Assembly (NCBI RefSeq): GCF_025685685.1
Contig: NZ_JAGSYH010000002.1
Coordinates: forward strand, 234,768-298,767
Origin: Acidicapsa dinghuensis
GTDB lineage: Bacteria > Acidobacteriota > Terriglobia > Terriglobales > Acidobacteriaceae
DNA length: 64,000 nt
Reading direction: 5' to 3'
The notes beneath the pieces are model-generated. The model saw only the letters and a program-made list of their open reading frames with translations, had not been told where the DNA came from and made no database searches. Positions 15,889 to 25,511 of this stretch are shown here, one piece after another. How positions within the stretch are numbered: position 1 is the first letter of the stretch; each line of letters opens with the position of its first letter. The translations under genes were made by a program, and so were the position numbers.

Positions 15889-18800
15889 ATGCACTTTTTC
15901 TTAAAACGATCCGAACCCAGGTGTGATTCTCCTGGTTCAATTGCACCATGGAGATGGCTTTCTGCGAGCATCCTGGCTTCCTCTGTTCTGCTTGGCTGCC
16001 ACTCGAATACCCGGCTCCCTGACGAATCGAGCAAAGAATACACGGATTTTGTCTCGGCATTTTATGTAGGGCTCGCAGCGTTGCAGGTTGGGGACGACGT
16101 ACGCGCCGAGAGTACGCTTGCCCAAGCAACAAAGCTCGTTCCTGGCGAGCCCGCGGCGTGGGCTAATTGGGGCATTCTTGCCTTGAGACAGCGCAACTTC
16201 GATGCCGCTGCACAGCGTTTCGACAAGGCCAAATCCTTAGACCGTGCAGATGACAGGGTGTATTACCTGCAAGGCTTGCTGGAGAGCGACCGCGGGAATT
16301 CTTCGCAGGCTATCAATGACTTTCGTGATGCGGTGAAGCGCAATCCAAAGAACCTTCGCGCAATCTACCTGCTTGCCTCTGAAGTGGAGCGCCAAGGCGG
16401 GGACCAAAGCGATGCTCAATATGAGCGGCTGATGCAGCAACTGCTCTCCGTCGATCCAACTAATGTGGCCGCGTTACTTGACCTGGCGCGAGTGGCGGCA
16501 AAGCGTGGCGACGCCGCAACGCTTCGCACGGCGGTTGCCGCTGTTGATAAGCAATCTGGAGCATGGCCGCCGGAAGTGAAACAACAGCTCGATGCGCTGA
16601 AGGCTTCGATGAGTGGAAGCGATGTGAAGCCGGCGGCGACGCGGTCGATTTTTCTCCGCAATGTGTTGATGCGCGTACCGGAGTTTCGCGCCAATCTCTT
16701 GCAGCTTAAGCCGCAACCTGGAGATGAAGCTCAGCCGTTTACTCATTTTGTGAAACTGGAAAATCCGAAATTTTCACCTGCACCGCCGGATACTGCGATG
16801 CGTTTTGTTTCGCAGCCAGTGAAGGGGCTCGCAAAGGGAGGTTGGGAGTGGATCGGTGCGATTTCGCTTGATGGCACAGGCGCACCGGTTACGATGGTTG
16901 CCGATGCACACCAAGTTCAGCTTTCGACGGGCGCCAAGCTTAATTTTCCGGGAGGATCGGGCTCGTCTAAACCTCTGCCAGCGGGTATCGTACCTATCGA
17001 CTTCAATTACGACTTCAAGACGGACCTGGTGCTCGCAGGAGCCGGTGGCATACACTTCTACAGGCAGGACAAGCCTGACGCGTTTGTGGATGTGACCGCC
17101 GCGACAAAGCTTCCTCCCGCTGTACTGCGAACTGCTTACAACGGCGCGTGGCCGGTCGATATCGAAGCAGATGGTGATCTCGATATCGTTGCGGCTCCCG
17201 CGGTTGGCCCGCTGGTTGTGCTCCGGAATAACGGGGACGGAACCTTTGCGGTAACGCATCCGTTTGCGAATGTCATAGGTGTTCGTCAGTTTGTCTGGGC
17301 TGATTTGAATGGCGACGGGAACCCCGATGCAGCCTTGATTGATGGCGCCGGCCATCTCCATGTCTTCCTGAATCAGCGATCCGGAAATTTCCGTGAAGAG
17401 GCAGTTCCATCGGAGGTCGTGCAGGTGAAGGCTATCGCCGCTGCCGATCTGGACCATGCAGGTCCCATGTCGCTCGCTGTGGTCCGATCGGACGGTCAAC
17501 TCGAAAGCATGAATCTGCCGGCGGAAAATGGTGCTTGGGCAACGGCCAAGGTCAACGATGTGACCGTTCCAGCAGATTTCCTCTCAGGCGATTTGACGCT
17601 CAGCGTTGGTGACTTTGACAATAATGGTGCGATCGACCTGCTCATCGCTTCTACCTCTGCGCGACAGGAGCCACAGCTTTGGCTGCAGAGCAAAGCGGGA
17701 CACTTTCAGAGAATCGATACGAAAGTCGATGGCTCGACAACGATTGCTGCCGCAGATGTTGAAGGCAATGGCCGGCTGGATCTGTTGACTGTTTCCACGA
17801 ATGGCGAGCCGCTACTGTGGGCCAATCAAGGAACCAAGGGATATCACTGGCAGACAATTCGACCTCGAGCGCGGCAGACTACGGGCGATCAACGAGTGAA
17901 TTCGTTCGGGGTGGGTGGTGAAATTGAAATCCGTTCTGGCCTGCTACCGCAGAAGCAAACCATCATGGGCCCAGAGCTGCATTTCGGATTAGGAACGCAG
18001 ACTGGAGCGGATGTAGCGAGAATCATCTGGCCCAATGGCTCCGTTCGTGCCGAGTTTGCGCTGAAGGCTGATCAAGCGGTGCTGACGGAGCAGAGGCTGA
18101 AAGGTTCCTGCCCATTCCTGTTCGCGTACAACGGCAAGGAGATGGCGTTTGTTAAGGACACTGTGCCGTGGGGCGCGGCGATTGGCTTGCGCATCAATGC
18201 GATCGGTCCGGCGAAAGTAGGAGCAACAGAGGAGTGGTACAAGATACGCGGCGATCAGTTAGTTCCACACGATGGGTATTATGATCTTCGCATTACGGGC
18301 GAGCTATGGGAGACCTATTACTACGACTCGCTGTGGCTGATGGCCGTTGACCATCCCGCAGGCACTGAGATTTACACGGACGAGCGTTATCAGATTCCGG
18401 CGGTAAAATTGGCTATTACTACAACCGAAGAACCTCATCCAATCGCGAAAGCCGTTGACGATAGCGGAAAGGATGTCACGGGAATTCTGAGCAAACTGGA
18501 TGGCACATATCTCGATAATTTCGGGCGCGGGCAATATCAGGGAGTGACGCGCGATCACTATGTGGAGATTGATCTCGGCCAAGATTTTCCTGAGCGTGGG
18601 CCTGTGTGGCTGATCGCAAAGGGATGGCTGCATCCGTCTGATTCGTCGCTGAACATCGCAATGGGACAGGGACATCATGAAGTTCCACGTCCGCTGAGCA
18701 TGGAGATTCCAGATCGGAATGGCGACTGGAAAACCGTGAAGAATAATCTCGGATTTCCAGCGGGCCGTAATAAGACATGTCTATTCGATCTCACCGGTTT

Positions 18801-19410
18801 GTTCCCCCCGGGCACGCCTCACAAGCTACGATTGCGAACCAATCTGGAGATTTATTGGGACTCTATTGAATGGGCCAAAGGTGTGCCGTCAACAACAGAG
18901 AAAGTTACACGTCTCGAGACCACTAGAGCCGATCTCCATTACCGTGGATATTCCGAGATTCATCAGGCCAATGCTTCATCGCCGGAGATTCCGGATTATG
19001 AACATCTAGCTTCCACGACGCAGATATGGAGAGATCTTTCCGGGTACTACACGCGATACGGCGATGTTCGAGAATTGCTGTCCTCGATCGATGACCGCTA
19101 CGTGATCATGAACGCGGGTGATGAGTTGTCGCTGCGGTTCGCGGCACTTGCTCCTCCGGCAGAGGGTTGGGTGCGCGACTATGTGATTGCAGGTGACGGT
19201 TGGATCAAGGACGGCGATTACAATTCAACATTCTCCTCAACAGTGCTGCCTTACCCCTATCACGCACGTAAGGAGTACGATCAACCGCCGCGCAAACTTG
19301 AAGATGAGTGGGTGTATCGTCATCATCCGCAGGACTGGCAGACCTATCAGACGCGCTATGTAACGCCTGAAATCTTTGAAGACGCGCTGAGGAGCAAAGG
19401 CAACGAATGA
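15889..19410 (+). CDS. Large TPR/FG-GAP/ASPIC-UnbV lipoprotein
   Basis: ATG 15889 has GGAG four bases upstream and leads to a lipoprotein signal with lipobox LLGC, so this start is preferred over an upstream open extension. The protein has about 1173 residues. After the lipobox come TPR repeats (residues 60-190, e.g. EPAAWANWGILALRQRNFDAA), then FG-GAP/VCBS repeats with Ca-binding loops (DIEADGDLDIV, DLNGDGNPDAAL, DFDNNGAIDLLI), an ASPIC/UnbV module (ELHFGLGTQTGADVARIIWP) and a 450-residue C-terminal region of unknown fold. It is probably an outer-membrane or surface lipoprotein. The next gene overlaps its stop by four bases, so they work as a unit. Confidence 0.8.
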   Translation: MHFFLKRSEPRCDSPGSIAPWRWLSASILASSVLLGCHSNTRLPDESSKEYTDFVSAFYVGLAALQVGDDVRAESTLAQATKLVPGEPAAWANWGILALRQRNFDAAAQRFDKAKSLDRADDRVYYLQGLLESDRGNSSQAINDFRDAVKRNPKNLRAIYLLASEVERQGGDQSDAQYERLMQQLLSVDPTNVAALLDLARVAAKRGDAATLRTAVAAVDKQSGAWPPEVKQQLDALKASMSGSDVKPAATRSIFLRNVLMRVPEFRANLLQLKPQPGDEAQPFTHFVKLENPKFSPAPPDTAMRFVSQPVKGLAKGGWEWIGAISLDGTGAPVTMVADAHQVQLSTGAKLNFPGGSGSSKPLPAGIVPIDFNYDFKTDLVLAGAGGIHFYRQDKPDAFVDVTAATKLPPAVLRTAYNGAWPVDIEADGDLDIVAAPAVGPLVVLRNNGDGTFAVTHPFANVIGVRQFVWADLNGDGNPDAALIDGAGHLHVFLNQRSGNFREEAVPSEVVQVKAIAAADLDHAGPMSLAVVRSDGQLESMNLPAENGAWATAKVNDVTVPADFLSGDLTLSVGDFDNNGAIDLLIASTSARQEPQLWLQSKAGHFQRIDTKVDGSTTIAAADVEGNGRLDLLTVSTNGEPLLWANQGTKGYHWQTIRPRARQTTGDQRVNSFGVGGEIEIRSGLLPQKQTIMGPELHFGLGTQTGADVARIIWPNGSVRAEFALKADQAVLTEQRLKGSCPFLFAYNGKEMAFVKDTVPWGAAIGLRINAIGPAKVGATEEWYKIRGDQLVPHDGYYDLRITGELWETYYYDSLWLMAVDHPAGTEIYTDERYQIPAVKLAITTTEEPHPIAKAVDDSGKDVTGILSKLDGTYLDNFGRGQYQGVTRDHYVEIDLGQDFPERGPVWLIAKGWLHPSDSSLNIAMGQGHHEVPRPLSMEIPDRNGDWKTVKNNLGFPAGRNKTCLFDLTGLFPPGTPHKLRLRTNLEIYWDSIEWAKGVPSTTEKVTRLETTRADLHYRGYSEIHQANASSPEIPDYEHLASTTQIWRDLSGYYTRYGDVRELLSSIDDRYVIMNAGDELSLRFAALAPPAEGWVRDYVIAGDGWIKDGDYNSTFSSTVLPYPYHARKEYDQPPRKLEDEWVYRHHPQDWQTYQTRYVTPEIFEDALRSKGNE

Positions 19411-21206
19411 ACTCAATGGCAATGAAGAGGGTCCTCGTCAGTGTCTTTTTTGCAGGCTTGCTGGCTACACCCGCAGTCATGCGATGGAAAGCAGCGGCGC
19501 GCAGAGTGGCGATTGGCCCGAGTCTTGACAAGCAGGCGGATCTGTCGCGTTATGGCTTCTATTTCGAAGAGGTCTCGCACGCCGCGGGCATCAACTTCGT
19601 CCACAAAGGACCTACACTCGACCCCAAATTGAATGACATCATGCCGGAAGTGGCATCGATGGGTGCTTCGGTGAGCATTGTCGATTTCGATCGCGATGGA
19701 TGGCCTGATATCTACGTTACTAACAGTGCTGAAGGAAGTAAGAACCATCTGTATCGGAATATGCATGATGGAACGTTTCAGGACGTAGCCGAGCAGATGG
19801 GCATTGCCGATGTGAATCAGTCCGGGACCGGTGTTTCGATGGGAGCGGTCTGGGGTGACTACGATAACGATGGCTATGAAGACCTGTTCCTGATCAAGTG
19901 GGGACGTCCAGAGTTATTTCACAATGATCATGGACATGGTTTTACTCGCGTATCGGAGCAAGCGGGATTGCCTCCATGGATCAATGCCAATACAGCCGTC
20001 TGGTTTGATTACGATGGCGATGGTTTACTTGATCTCTTCGTCGGTGGTTACTATCCCGAAGATGTGGACTTATGGCATCTGAAGTCTACGCGCATGATGC
20101 CCGACAGCTTCGAATATGCAAAGAACGGCGGACGTAAATATCTGTTCCACAACCTGGGTGGGGGACGATTTGAAGAAGTCAGCGCAAAGGTTGGCATAAA
20201 CAGCCGGCGATGGGCCTTGGCGGCTTCAGCTGTTGATCTGCGCGGAACTGGGCATCCCGATCTTTTTGTCGCCAACGATTATGGCGTGTCAGAACTCTAT
20301 CTCAATGATGGCAAGCGATTTCATGAGGCAGGAGAACAGACGGGCGTTGGATTTGCGCCTAAGAGCGGGATGAACGTTGCCTTCGGAGACATATTCAATC
20401 AAGGCCGCTATTCGGTCTATGTCTCAAACATCTCGGAAGACGGAACGTTGATTCAGGGCAATAATCTGTGGGTGCCAAAGGAAGGAACCGCTGGGAACAA
20501 TCTCGTTTTTGAGAACCTTGCACGTGAGATGGGTGTGGAACTTGGAGGATGGAGCTTTGGCGCGCAGTTCGGTGACTTGAACAATGATGGGACGCTGGAT
20601 CTGTATCTCACCAACGGATATGTCTCGCTCGATAAAAGCAAGAGCTACTGGTATGACTTCACAAAAATCGCTGGCGGTAATTCAGCGATCATTGGGGATG
20701 CGAAAGACTGGCCTGCGATGGACGGCCGCAGCCTCTCTGGCTATCAACAGAAACACGTCTGGCTGAACGATGGAGCCGGCAAGTTCGAGGATGTTGCGCA
20801 GGCAGTCGGAGTCACGGACACATACGACGGGCGCGCCGTTGCCCTGGCGGATTTATGGAATCGTGGCGTTCTCGATGCGGTAGTTGCGAATCAGCGCGGC
20901 CCTTTGCTTTTGTACAAGAATACGGTTGCACCGGGAAATCATTGGATCGAATTTGCTTTGCAGGGAACGGTGAGCAATCGAAGCGCAATCGGCGCTCAGG
21001 TTGAGCTTTCGTGGAACGGGCAGAAGCAGATTCAGGAGGTTTCAGGTGGTAGCGGGTTTTCGGCTCAAAATGACCGCCGACTGCACTTTGGACTGGGAAA
21101 AGATGTACAACTGAAGGATGCTGTAATCCGATGGCCGTCAGGCAAAGTGCAGACAATCAGCAACCTTGTGCCCGACAAGCTGTATACCATCGAGGAGCCA
21201 AAATGA
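19407..21206 (+). CDS. FG-GAP repeat / ASPIC-UnbV (CRTAC1-like) secreted protein
   Basis: The 599-residue protein begins with a signal anchor (VLVSVFFAGLLATPAV). It contains at least four Ca-binding FG-GAP loops (DFDRDGWPDIY, DYDNDGYEDLF, DYDGDGLLDLF, DLNNDGTLDLY) forming a beta-propeller of the integrin-alpha/CRTAC1 type, and ends with an ASPIC/UnbV domain (GGSGFSAQNDRRLHFGLGKD and VIRWPSGKVQTISNL). UnbV proteins are named for conserved unknown genes of enediyne clusters. The ATG overlaps the previous stop and the next gene's ATG overlaps this stop (both ATGA), so translation is coupled across three genes. Confidence 0.85.
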   Translation: MNSMAMKRVLVSVFFAGLLATPAVMRWKAAARRVAIGPSLDKQADLSRYGFYFEEVSHAAGINFVHKGPTLDPKLNDIMPEVASMGASVSIVDFDRDGWPDIYVTNSAEGSKNHLYRNMHDGTFQDVAEQMGIADVNQSGTGVSMGAVWGDYDNDGYEDLFLIKWGRPELFHNDHGHGFTRVSEQAGLPPWINANTAVWFDYDGDGLLDLFVGGYYPEDVDLWHLKSTRMMPDSFEYAKNGGRKYLFHNLGGGRFEEVSAKVGINSRRWALAASAVDLRGTGHPDLFVANDYGVSELYLNDGKRFHEAGEQTGVGFAPKSGMNVAFGDIFNQGRYSVYVSNISEDGTLIQGNNLWVPKEGTAGNNLVFENLAREMGVELGGWSFGAQFGDLNNDGTLDLYLTNGYVSLDKSKSYWYDFTKIAGGNSAIIGDAKDWPAMDGRSLSGYQQKHVWLNDGAGKFEDVAQAVGVTDTYDGRAVALADLWNRGVLDAVVANQRGPLLLYKNTVAPGNHWIEFALQGTVSNRSAIGAQVELSWNGQKQIQEVSGGSGFSAQNDRRLHFGLGKDVQLKDAVIRWPSGKVQTISNLVPDKLYTIEEPK

Positions 21207-22081
21207 GCCCGGAAAGCCTAGTAGAAGTGTCAAAGCAGAAAAAGGCCAGTTCGATCAAGCAATGGCTTACCCTGGACAATCGCTTCGTACCACCGGTCTT
21301 CATTACGCTGATCCTTCTTGCTGGACAGCTATCTTATGGAATTCTCGAGAGCTATTCGAAGACACTACTTGCGATCGGGGCTGCGATTGCGGCCGAATTA
21401 GCACTCGGGCGATTCATGACAAATAAGTGGCCCCATCTGGCAAGCGCATACATTTCTGGTATCAGCGTTGGTATTTTGCTGCGCGCGCCGGGTTACTGGC
21501 CGTATATCGTGTGCAGTCTTCTCGCGATTACGTCGAAATATGTACTGCGATGGAATGGCCGCCATCTCTGGAATCCATCTAATTTTGGCATCTGCGCGAT
21601 GTTGTTTCTCGCGTCAGATGCCGTAGCGACGTTGAGCATTCAATGGGGCAATAATCTGGCGGCAATGGTTGTTATCTGGCTTCTTGGCTCCGCTATTATC
21701 TTGCGGTTGCGCCGTTTTCACATTTGCGCCGTCTACGTTGTTTCTTTTCTTCTACTGTCTCTGCTGCGAGCACGGATCACCGGAGATCCCTGGCTCTCGG
21801 AAGTTTCACCGATCACTGGACCCGAATATCAGCTCTTTATCTTCTTCATGATCACCGACCCGAAGACAACGGTGCGATCGAAGTGGGGGCAGAGCTTCGT
21901 CGCGTTCATGGTTGCTGTTGTTGAAATGTTTCTGCGGCTTGACCAGAGCATCTACGCACCGCTTTACGCGCTTTTTATAGTGGGTCCCATTGCCATGCTG
22001 ATTGAGATGTGGCTTAACTCCCGCCGGGTTCCGATGCTCGATGGTGCCACGTTGCAAAGTACTGTTGCGGGATCACGATAA
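21203..22081 (+). CDS. UnbU-like integral membrane protein (RnfD/NqrB superfamily)
   Basis: Start ATG at 21203 overlaps the stop of the FG-GAP gene (ATGA), giving 292 residues; a 24-codon upstream extension lies wholly inside the previous gene and is rejected. There are about eight TM helices. The motifs GRHLWNPSNFGICAML and FFMITDPKTTVRSKWGQ are those of RnfD/NqrB-like proteins, including UnbU of enediyne clusters. No clear S/D-G-A/S-T flavinylation motif is visible, so covalent FMN is unproven. The coupling with an UnbV-domain gene repeats the UnbV-UnbU association of enediyne clusters, but no polyketide synthase is present. Confidence 0.75.
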   Translation: MSPESLVEVSKQKKASSIKQWLTLDNRFVPPVFITLILLAGQLSYGILESYSKTLLAIGAAIAAELALGRFMTNKWPHLASAYISGISVGILLRAPGYWPYIVCSLLAITSKYVLRWNGRHLWNPSNFGICAMLFLASDAVATLSIQWGNNLAAMVVIWLLGSAIILRLRRFHICAVYVVSFLLLSLLRARITGDPWLSEVSPITGPEYQLFIFFMITDPKTTVRSKWGQSFVAFMVAVVEMFLRLDQSIYAPLYALFIVGPIAMLIEMWLNSRRVPMLDGATLQSTVAGSR

Positions 22082-22097
22082 AACAACCAAAGGATAC

Positions 22098-23924
22098 GTG
22101 TTGGAACACTTTTTTTTCAGGGCTTCTTGCTGCATAGCGACATTGGCATGTGCGTGTTGGATGTCAGGATGCCATCAATCCAATAATCCGGAGCAGCAAC
22201 AGGAACAACAAGCAGTTTCTCCTCATCCCACAATAACCGAGGGGCAGCCCGCGACTGGAACAGCGCAGAGAGAGAGTCGTCCATCCGGACCCGTTCACTT
22301 TGTAGATGTAACGGCTCAAGCGGGAATTCATTTTCGCCACAATAATGGCGCTTTTGGCCAGAAATATTTGCCCGAAACGATGGGAAGCGGTGTTTGCGTG
22401 CTCGACTACGACAATGACGGATGGCAGGACATTCTCTTTGTCAATTCGATGGACTGGCAGGGACATGGGACGAAGAAATCTTACCCTGCGTTGTACCACA
22501 ACGAGCATGACGGAACCTTTAAGGATGTAACGCAAGAGGCGGGCCTGGCAGTGCAAATGTATGGCATGGGGTGTGCCGCCGGCGACTACGACAACGATGG
22601 CCGCGAAGACATATATATTACCGCGTTAGATGGCAATCATCTCTTCCGTAATATTGGAAACGGCAAGTTTGCCGATGTAACACGAAAAGCCGGTGCTGCT
22701 GACGGCGGCTTTGCAACCGGCGCAGTCTGGTTTGACTATGACAACGACGGCAAGCTGGATCTTTACGTAGCCCACTACATTGACTGGTCTGTTGCGACGG
22801 ATCAAACCTGCAAGCTGGATGGAACTCACAAATCCTATTGCACTCCGGAGCTTTATAAAGGCCAGAGCGCGAGACTCTTTCGTAACAAGGGCGACGGGAC
22901 CTTCGAAGATGTAACAAAGAAGGCAGGCCTCTACGATCCATCGAGCAAATCGCTTGGGGTCGCTTTGCTCGATTATGACAATGATGGCTGGATCGACCTA
23001 TTCGTAGCCAATGACACGCAGCCCAACAAGCTCTATCACAACAATCACGACGGAACATTTACTGAGAGCGCTGTAATTGCCGGTGTGGCCTATAGTGACG
23101 CAGGAAAATCGCGTGCTGGAATGGGCGCAGATGCGGCTGATTACGATTCATCGGGGCGACAAGGCTTGCTGATTGGCAATTTTGCAAACGAGAGCCTATC
23201 TCTTTATCACAATGACGCATCAGGCCTGTTTACCGATGAGGCTGTTCCATCGGGCATTGCGTCTCCGTCTGCGCGTTCACTGACGTTTGGTACATTCTTC
23301 TTTGACTATGACTTAGATGGCCGGCCAGACATCTTTGCTGCGAACGGGCACGTGGCCGATGACATCAGCGTGATTCAGCCGACGATTCACTATGCCGAGC
23401 CGATGCTTCTTTTTCGCAATCTTGGCAACGGACGCTTTGAGGATATGTCTGCAAAAGCGGGGCAAGCGTTGGAGCAGCCTGTTGTAGGTAGAGGAGCAGC
23501 TTATCTGGACTACGATAACGACGGCGATCTCGATGTCGTTGTCTCAATCAATAACGGTCCTGCAAAACTGCTACGTAACGAAAATGGAAACCAGAACGAC
23601 TTGATCCGCCTTCGGTTGATCGGCACCAAGTCGAATCGTGACGCCATTGGCGCAAAGGTTACGTTGACGACTGCGGCGGGATTGCATCAGCTTCAGATGG
23701 TCAAGGATGGATCGAGTTATCTCTCCCAGAGCGAGCTGCCACTTACCTTTGGACTGGGCAAGCCAGATGGAGACAAGACCGTTAGTGCGCAAATTGTGTG
23801 GCCGAGTGGGCTTAAGGAATCGTTGAAAAACATCAAACCGAATCAGTATCTGACGGTGCAAGAAGGCAAAGGGATTATTTCAGCCACGGCGATCAATTTT
23901 GCGGGTCCGGCCCCGACGCATTGA
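22098..23924 (+). CDS. FG-GAP repeat / ASPIC-UnbV lipoprotein
   Basis: GTG 22098 has AAGGA five bases upstream and gives a lipoprotein signal (IATLACACWMSGC). The 608-residue product is a paralogue of the gene at 19407: FG-GAP loops DYDNDGWQDIL, DYDNDGREDIY, DYDNDGKLDLY, DYDNDGWIDLF, DYDLDGRPDIF, DYDNDGDLDVV and a terminal ASPIC/UnbV domain (GSSYLSQSELPLTFGLGKP, IVWPSGLKESLKN). It lies 16 bases after the UnbU-like gene and ends the operon. It is convergent with the biosynthetic-looking operon (21 bases between stops). Confidence 0.85.
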   Translation: MLEHFFFRASCCIATLACACWMSGCHQSNNPEQQQEQQAVSPHPTITEGQPATGTAQRESRPSGPVHFVDVTAQAGIHFRHNNGAFGQKYLPETMGSGVCVLDYDNDGWQDILFVNSMDWQGHGTKKSYPALYHNEHDGTFKDVTQEAGLAVQMYGMGCAAGDYDNDGREDIYITALDGNHLFRNIGNGKFADVTRKAGAADGGFATGAVWFDYDNDGKLDLYVAHYIDWSVATDQTCKLDGTHKSYCTPELYKGQSARLFRNKGDGTFEDVTKKAGLYDPSSKSLGVALLDYDNDGWIDLFVANDTQPNKLYHNNHDGTFTESAVIAGVAYSDAGKSRAGMGADAADYDSSGRQGLLIGNFANESLSLYHNDASGLFTDEAVPSGIASPSARSLTFGTFFFDYDLDGRPDIFAANGHVADDISVIQPTIHYAEPMLLFRNLGNGRFEDMSAKAGQALEQPVVGRGAAYLDYDNDGDLDVVVSINNGPAKLLRNENGNQNDLIRLRLIGTKSNRDAIGAKVTLTTAAGLHQLQMVKDGSSYLSQSELPLTFGLGKPDGDKTVSAQIVWPSGLKESLKNIKPNQYLTVQEGKGIISATAINFAGPAPTH

Positions 23925-23945
23925 AGAGATGAGAGTGTTTGCTCA

Positions 23946-25511
23946 CTATGAGTGCGCCGCATAGAATCCGCAACGCTGCAGCAGCGCTTGAATCTCTTCC
24001 GGTGTAGATTCAACTTTAGCCGCGGCTTCGAGCAGATCCTCGGCATCGACGGGATACCAAGCCGAACGATCGCTCCTAGTTAGGCCAGCAACATCGAATG
24101 GCTCTATCGCACAGTGAATATCGAGAATCAGCTGAGAGGCTTCGCTATCGGATGCAATCGCTATCGCACGACGCAATAACGCATCGGTGGCCGGTCCAAA
24201 AGCCGGATGATCGCACAGCAAGAACGATGTAGCCAGATGTGATTTGTCGAGACGGTGAGCTGTTTCTGAATAGGACGCGGCCGCGAAGTACAAAAGGCAT
24301 ATCGTCTTAAAAACCTCGAAGCGGTTCATGTTGGCGTATAAGGCTGCAATCAATCGAGAGGTGGCATGCAACTCTCGGACAGTTATGTCGCCGTAGGAAT
24401 GAAGATCCGTTGCAAGCGACGCTGAATCCAGACCGCGTTCCAGAATGCGTGCGAGACGTGCAATTCCCAGCAGTGTCAATGGAAAGCCAGTAGAGAGCAG
24501 TGGATCGACGAACCCCACAGCCGACGGCAGCATTGCCCAGGTTCCGCCCTGAACTTGCCCTGCGAAGTATGACAGACGCGGTATATGACGAAAGGGTTGA
24601 ATCGGTTCTGCATGAACGAACTGCTCTCTGAGTGCAGGAATCAAGTTGATCAGCCGGCTCCATGCAACTGCGCCTTCCTGCAGTCGCAGTTGCTCAGCTA
24701 ACTGCTGCGAGGCTGCAACTCCGGCGCTCGTCACGCCATTGTTGAAACGCAGTACCCAGATCCATCCACCTTCGAATACATGGTGCACAGCCGCATCTTC
24801 TGCGGGGTAGGGCGGCGCAGTGCCGCCGAATGCAGTTGGAGCGGGCTCTGGTCGCGTAACGCCGGTAAAGTGGCTATAGAGCGCCTGAGTTTGCGGATAG
24901 TCATGAAAGCTTTTTTGAGGAATTGACAATGCCTGATGGATGAATCCGCGAGGCCCGGTTGCGTCGAGCAATATTCGTGCGCTGCATTGATACTGCCGAT
25001 TGTTCGCGAGCAACTCCAATTCGACACTGTTGGGCTGAACATTGAATTGTTGTATCGAAACATGATCAAGGTACTCGACGCCAAACAGTTGAGCCTGTTG
25101 AACAAGCAGGTGATCGAAATCTGCACGGTACCAGTGGGTGTCGGCGATTTCATCGTGTGGGCTTGCGGCCACCAGCAGTTCGTTTGCGGGATTGCGACAC
25201 GGGTTGTCCGGGCTCTCCAATGCGTGGTGATAGAAGGTGAATCCACGCTTGAGTCCGCAGGCGATCTTTGGATATGCATGCTGCCAACTGCCCCACTTCG
25301 ATAGTGGACGGAGCGCAGCGAGATCATAGCGACGACAAAGTTCTTCCAAAAGCAGGTTCGCGAGTGGTGTCGACGATTCTCCGATGTTGATGCGTGGATG
25401 CGTGCCCTTTTCAACCAGAAGCACTGAGTAGCCAAGTCGCTTTGCGATCATGGCAATCAGCGAACCGGCAAATCCAGAGCCGACGACAATCACATCGTAG
25501 CGAGAAGTCAA
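23946..25511 (-). CDS. FAD-dependent oxidoreductase of the tryptophan-halogenase-like family
   Basis: The 521-residue protein has the Rossmann GxGxxG (GSGFAG, residues 11-16) and the halogenase-family G-E-S-S-T-P (44-49). In place of the usual W-x-W-x-I-P there is GGWIWVLRF. Lys at 89 (GLKRGFTF) lies where flavin halogenases of the phenolic type have their catalytic Lys (inference from motif spacing). A GFVDPLLSTGFPLTLLGIARL segment forms the C-terminal FAD contact. It may halogenate or hydroxylate the product of the neighbouring enzymes. Its ATG overlaps the radical SAM stop by four bases, so it is the last gene of this operon. A non-halogenating monooxygenase is equally possible. Confidence 0.7.
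   Translation of the reverse strand: MTSRYDVIVVGSGFAGSLIAMIAKRLGYSVLLVEKGTHPRINIGESSTPLANLLLEELCRRYDLAALRPLSKWGSWQHAYPKIACGLKRGFTFYHHALESPDNPCRNPANELLVAASPHDEIADTHWYRADFDHLLVQQAQLFGVEYLDHVSIQQFNVQPNSVELELLANNRQYQCSARILLDATGPRGFIHQALSIPQKSFHDYPQTQALYSHFTGVTRPEPAPTAFGGTAPPYPAEDAAVHHVFEGGWIWVLRFNNGVTSAGVAASQQLAEQLRLQEGAVAWSRLINLIPALREQFVHAEPIQPFRHIPRLSYFAGQVQGGTWAMLPSAVGFVDPLLSTGFPLTLLGIARLARILERGLDSASLATDLHSYGDITVRELHATSRLIAALYANMNRFEVFKTICLLYFAAASYSETAHRLDKSHLATSFLLCDHPAFGPATDALLRRAIAIASDSEASQLILDIHCAIEPFDVAGLTRSDRSAWYPVDAEDLLEAAAKVESTPEEIQALLQRCGFYAAHS

Noticed and set aside
15591..16043. 150-codon minus-strand frame upstream of the FG-GAP operon
   Set aside because: Overlaps the true start and signal peptide of the plus-strand lipoprotein; no family resemblance.
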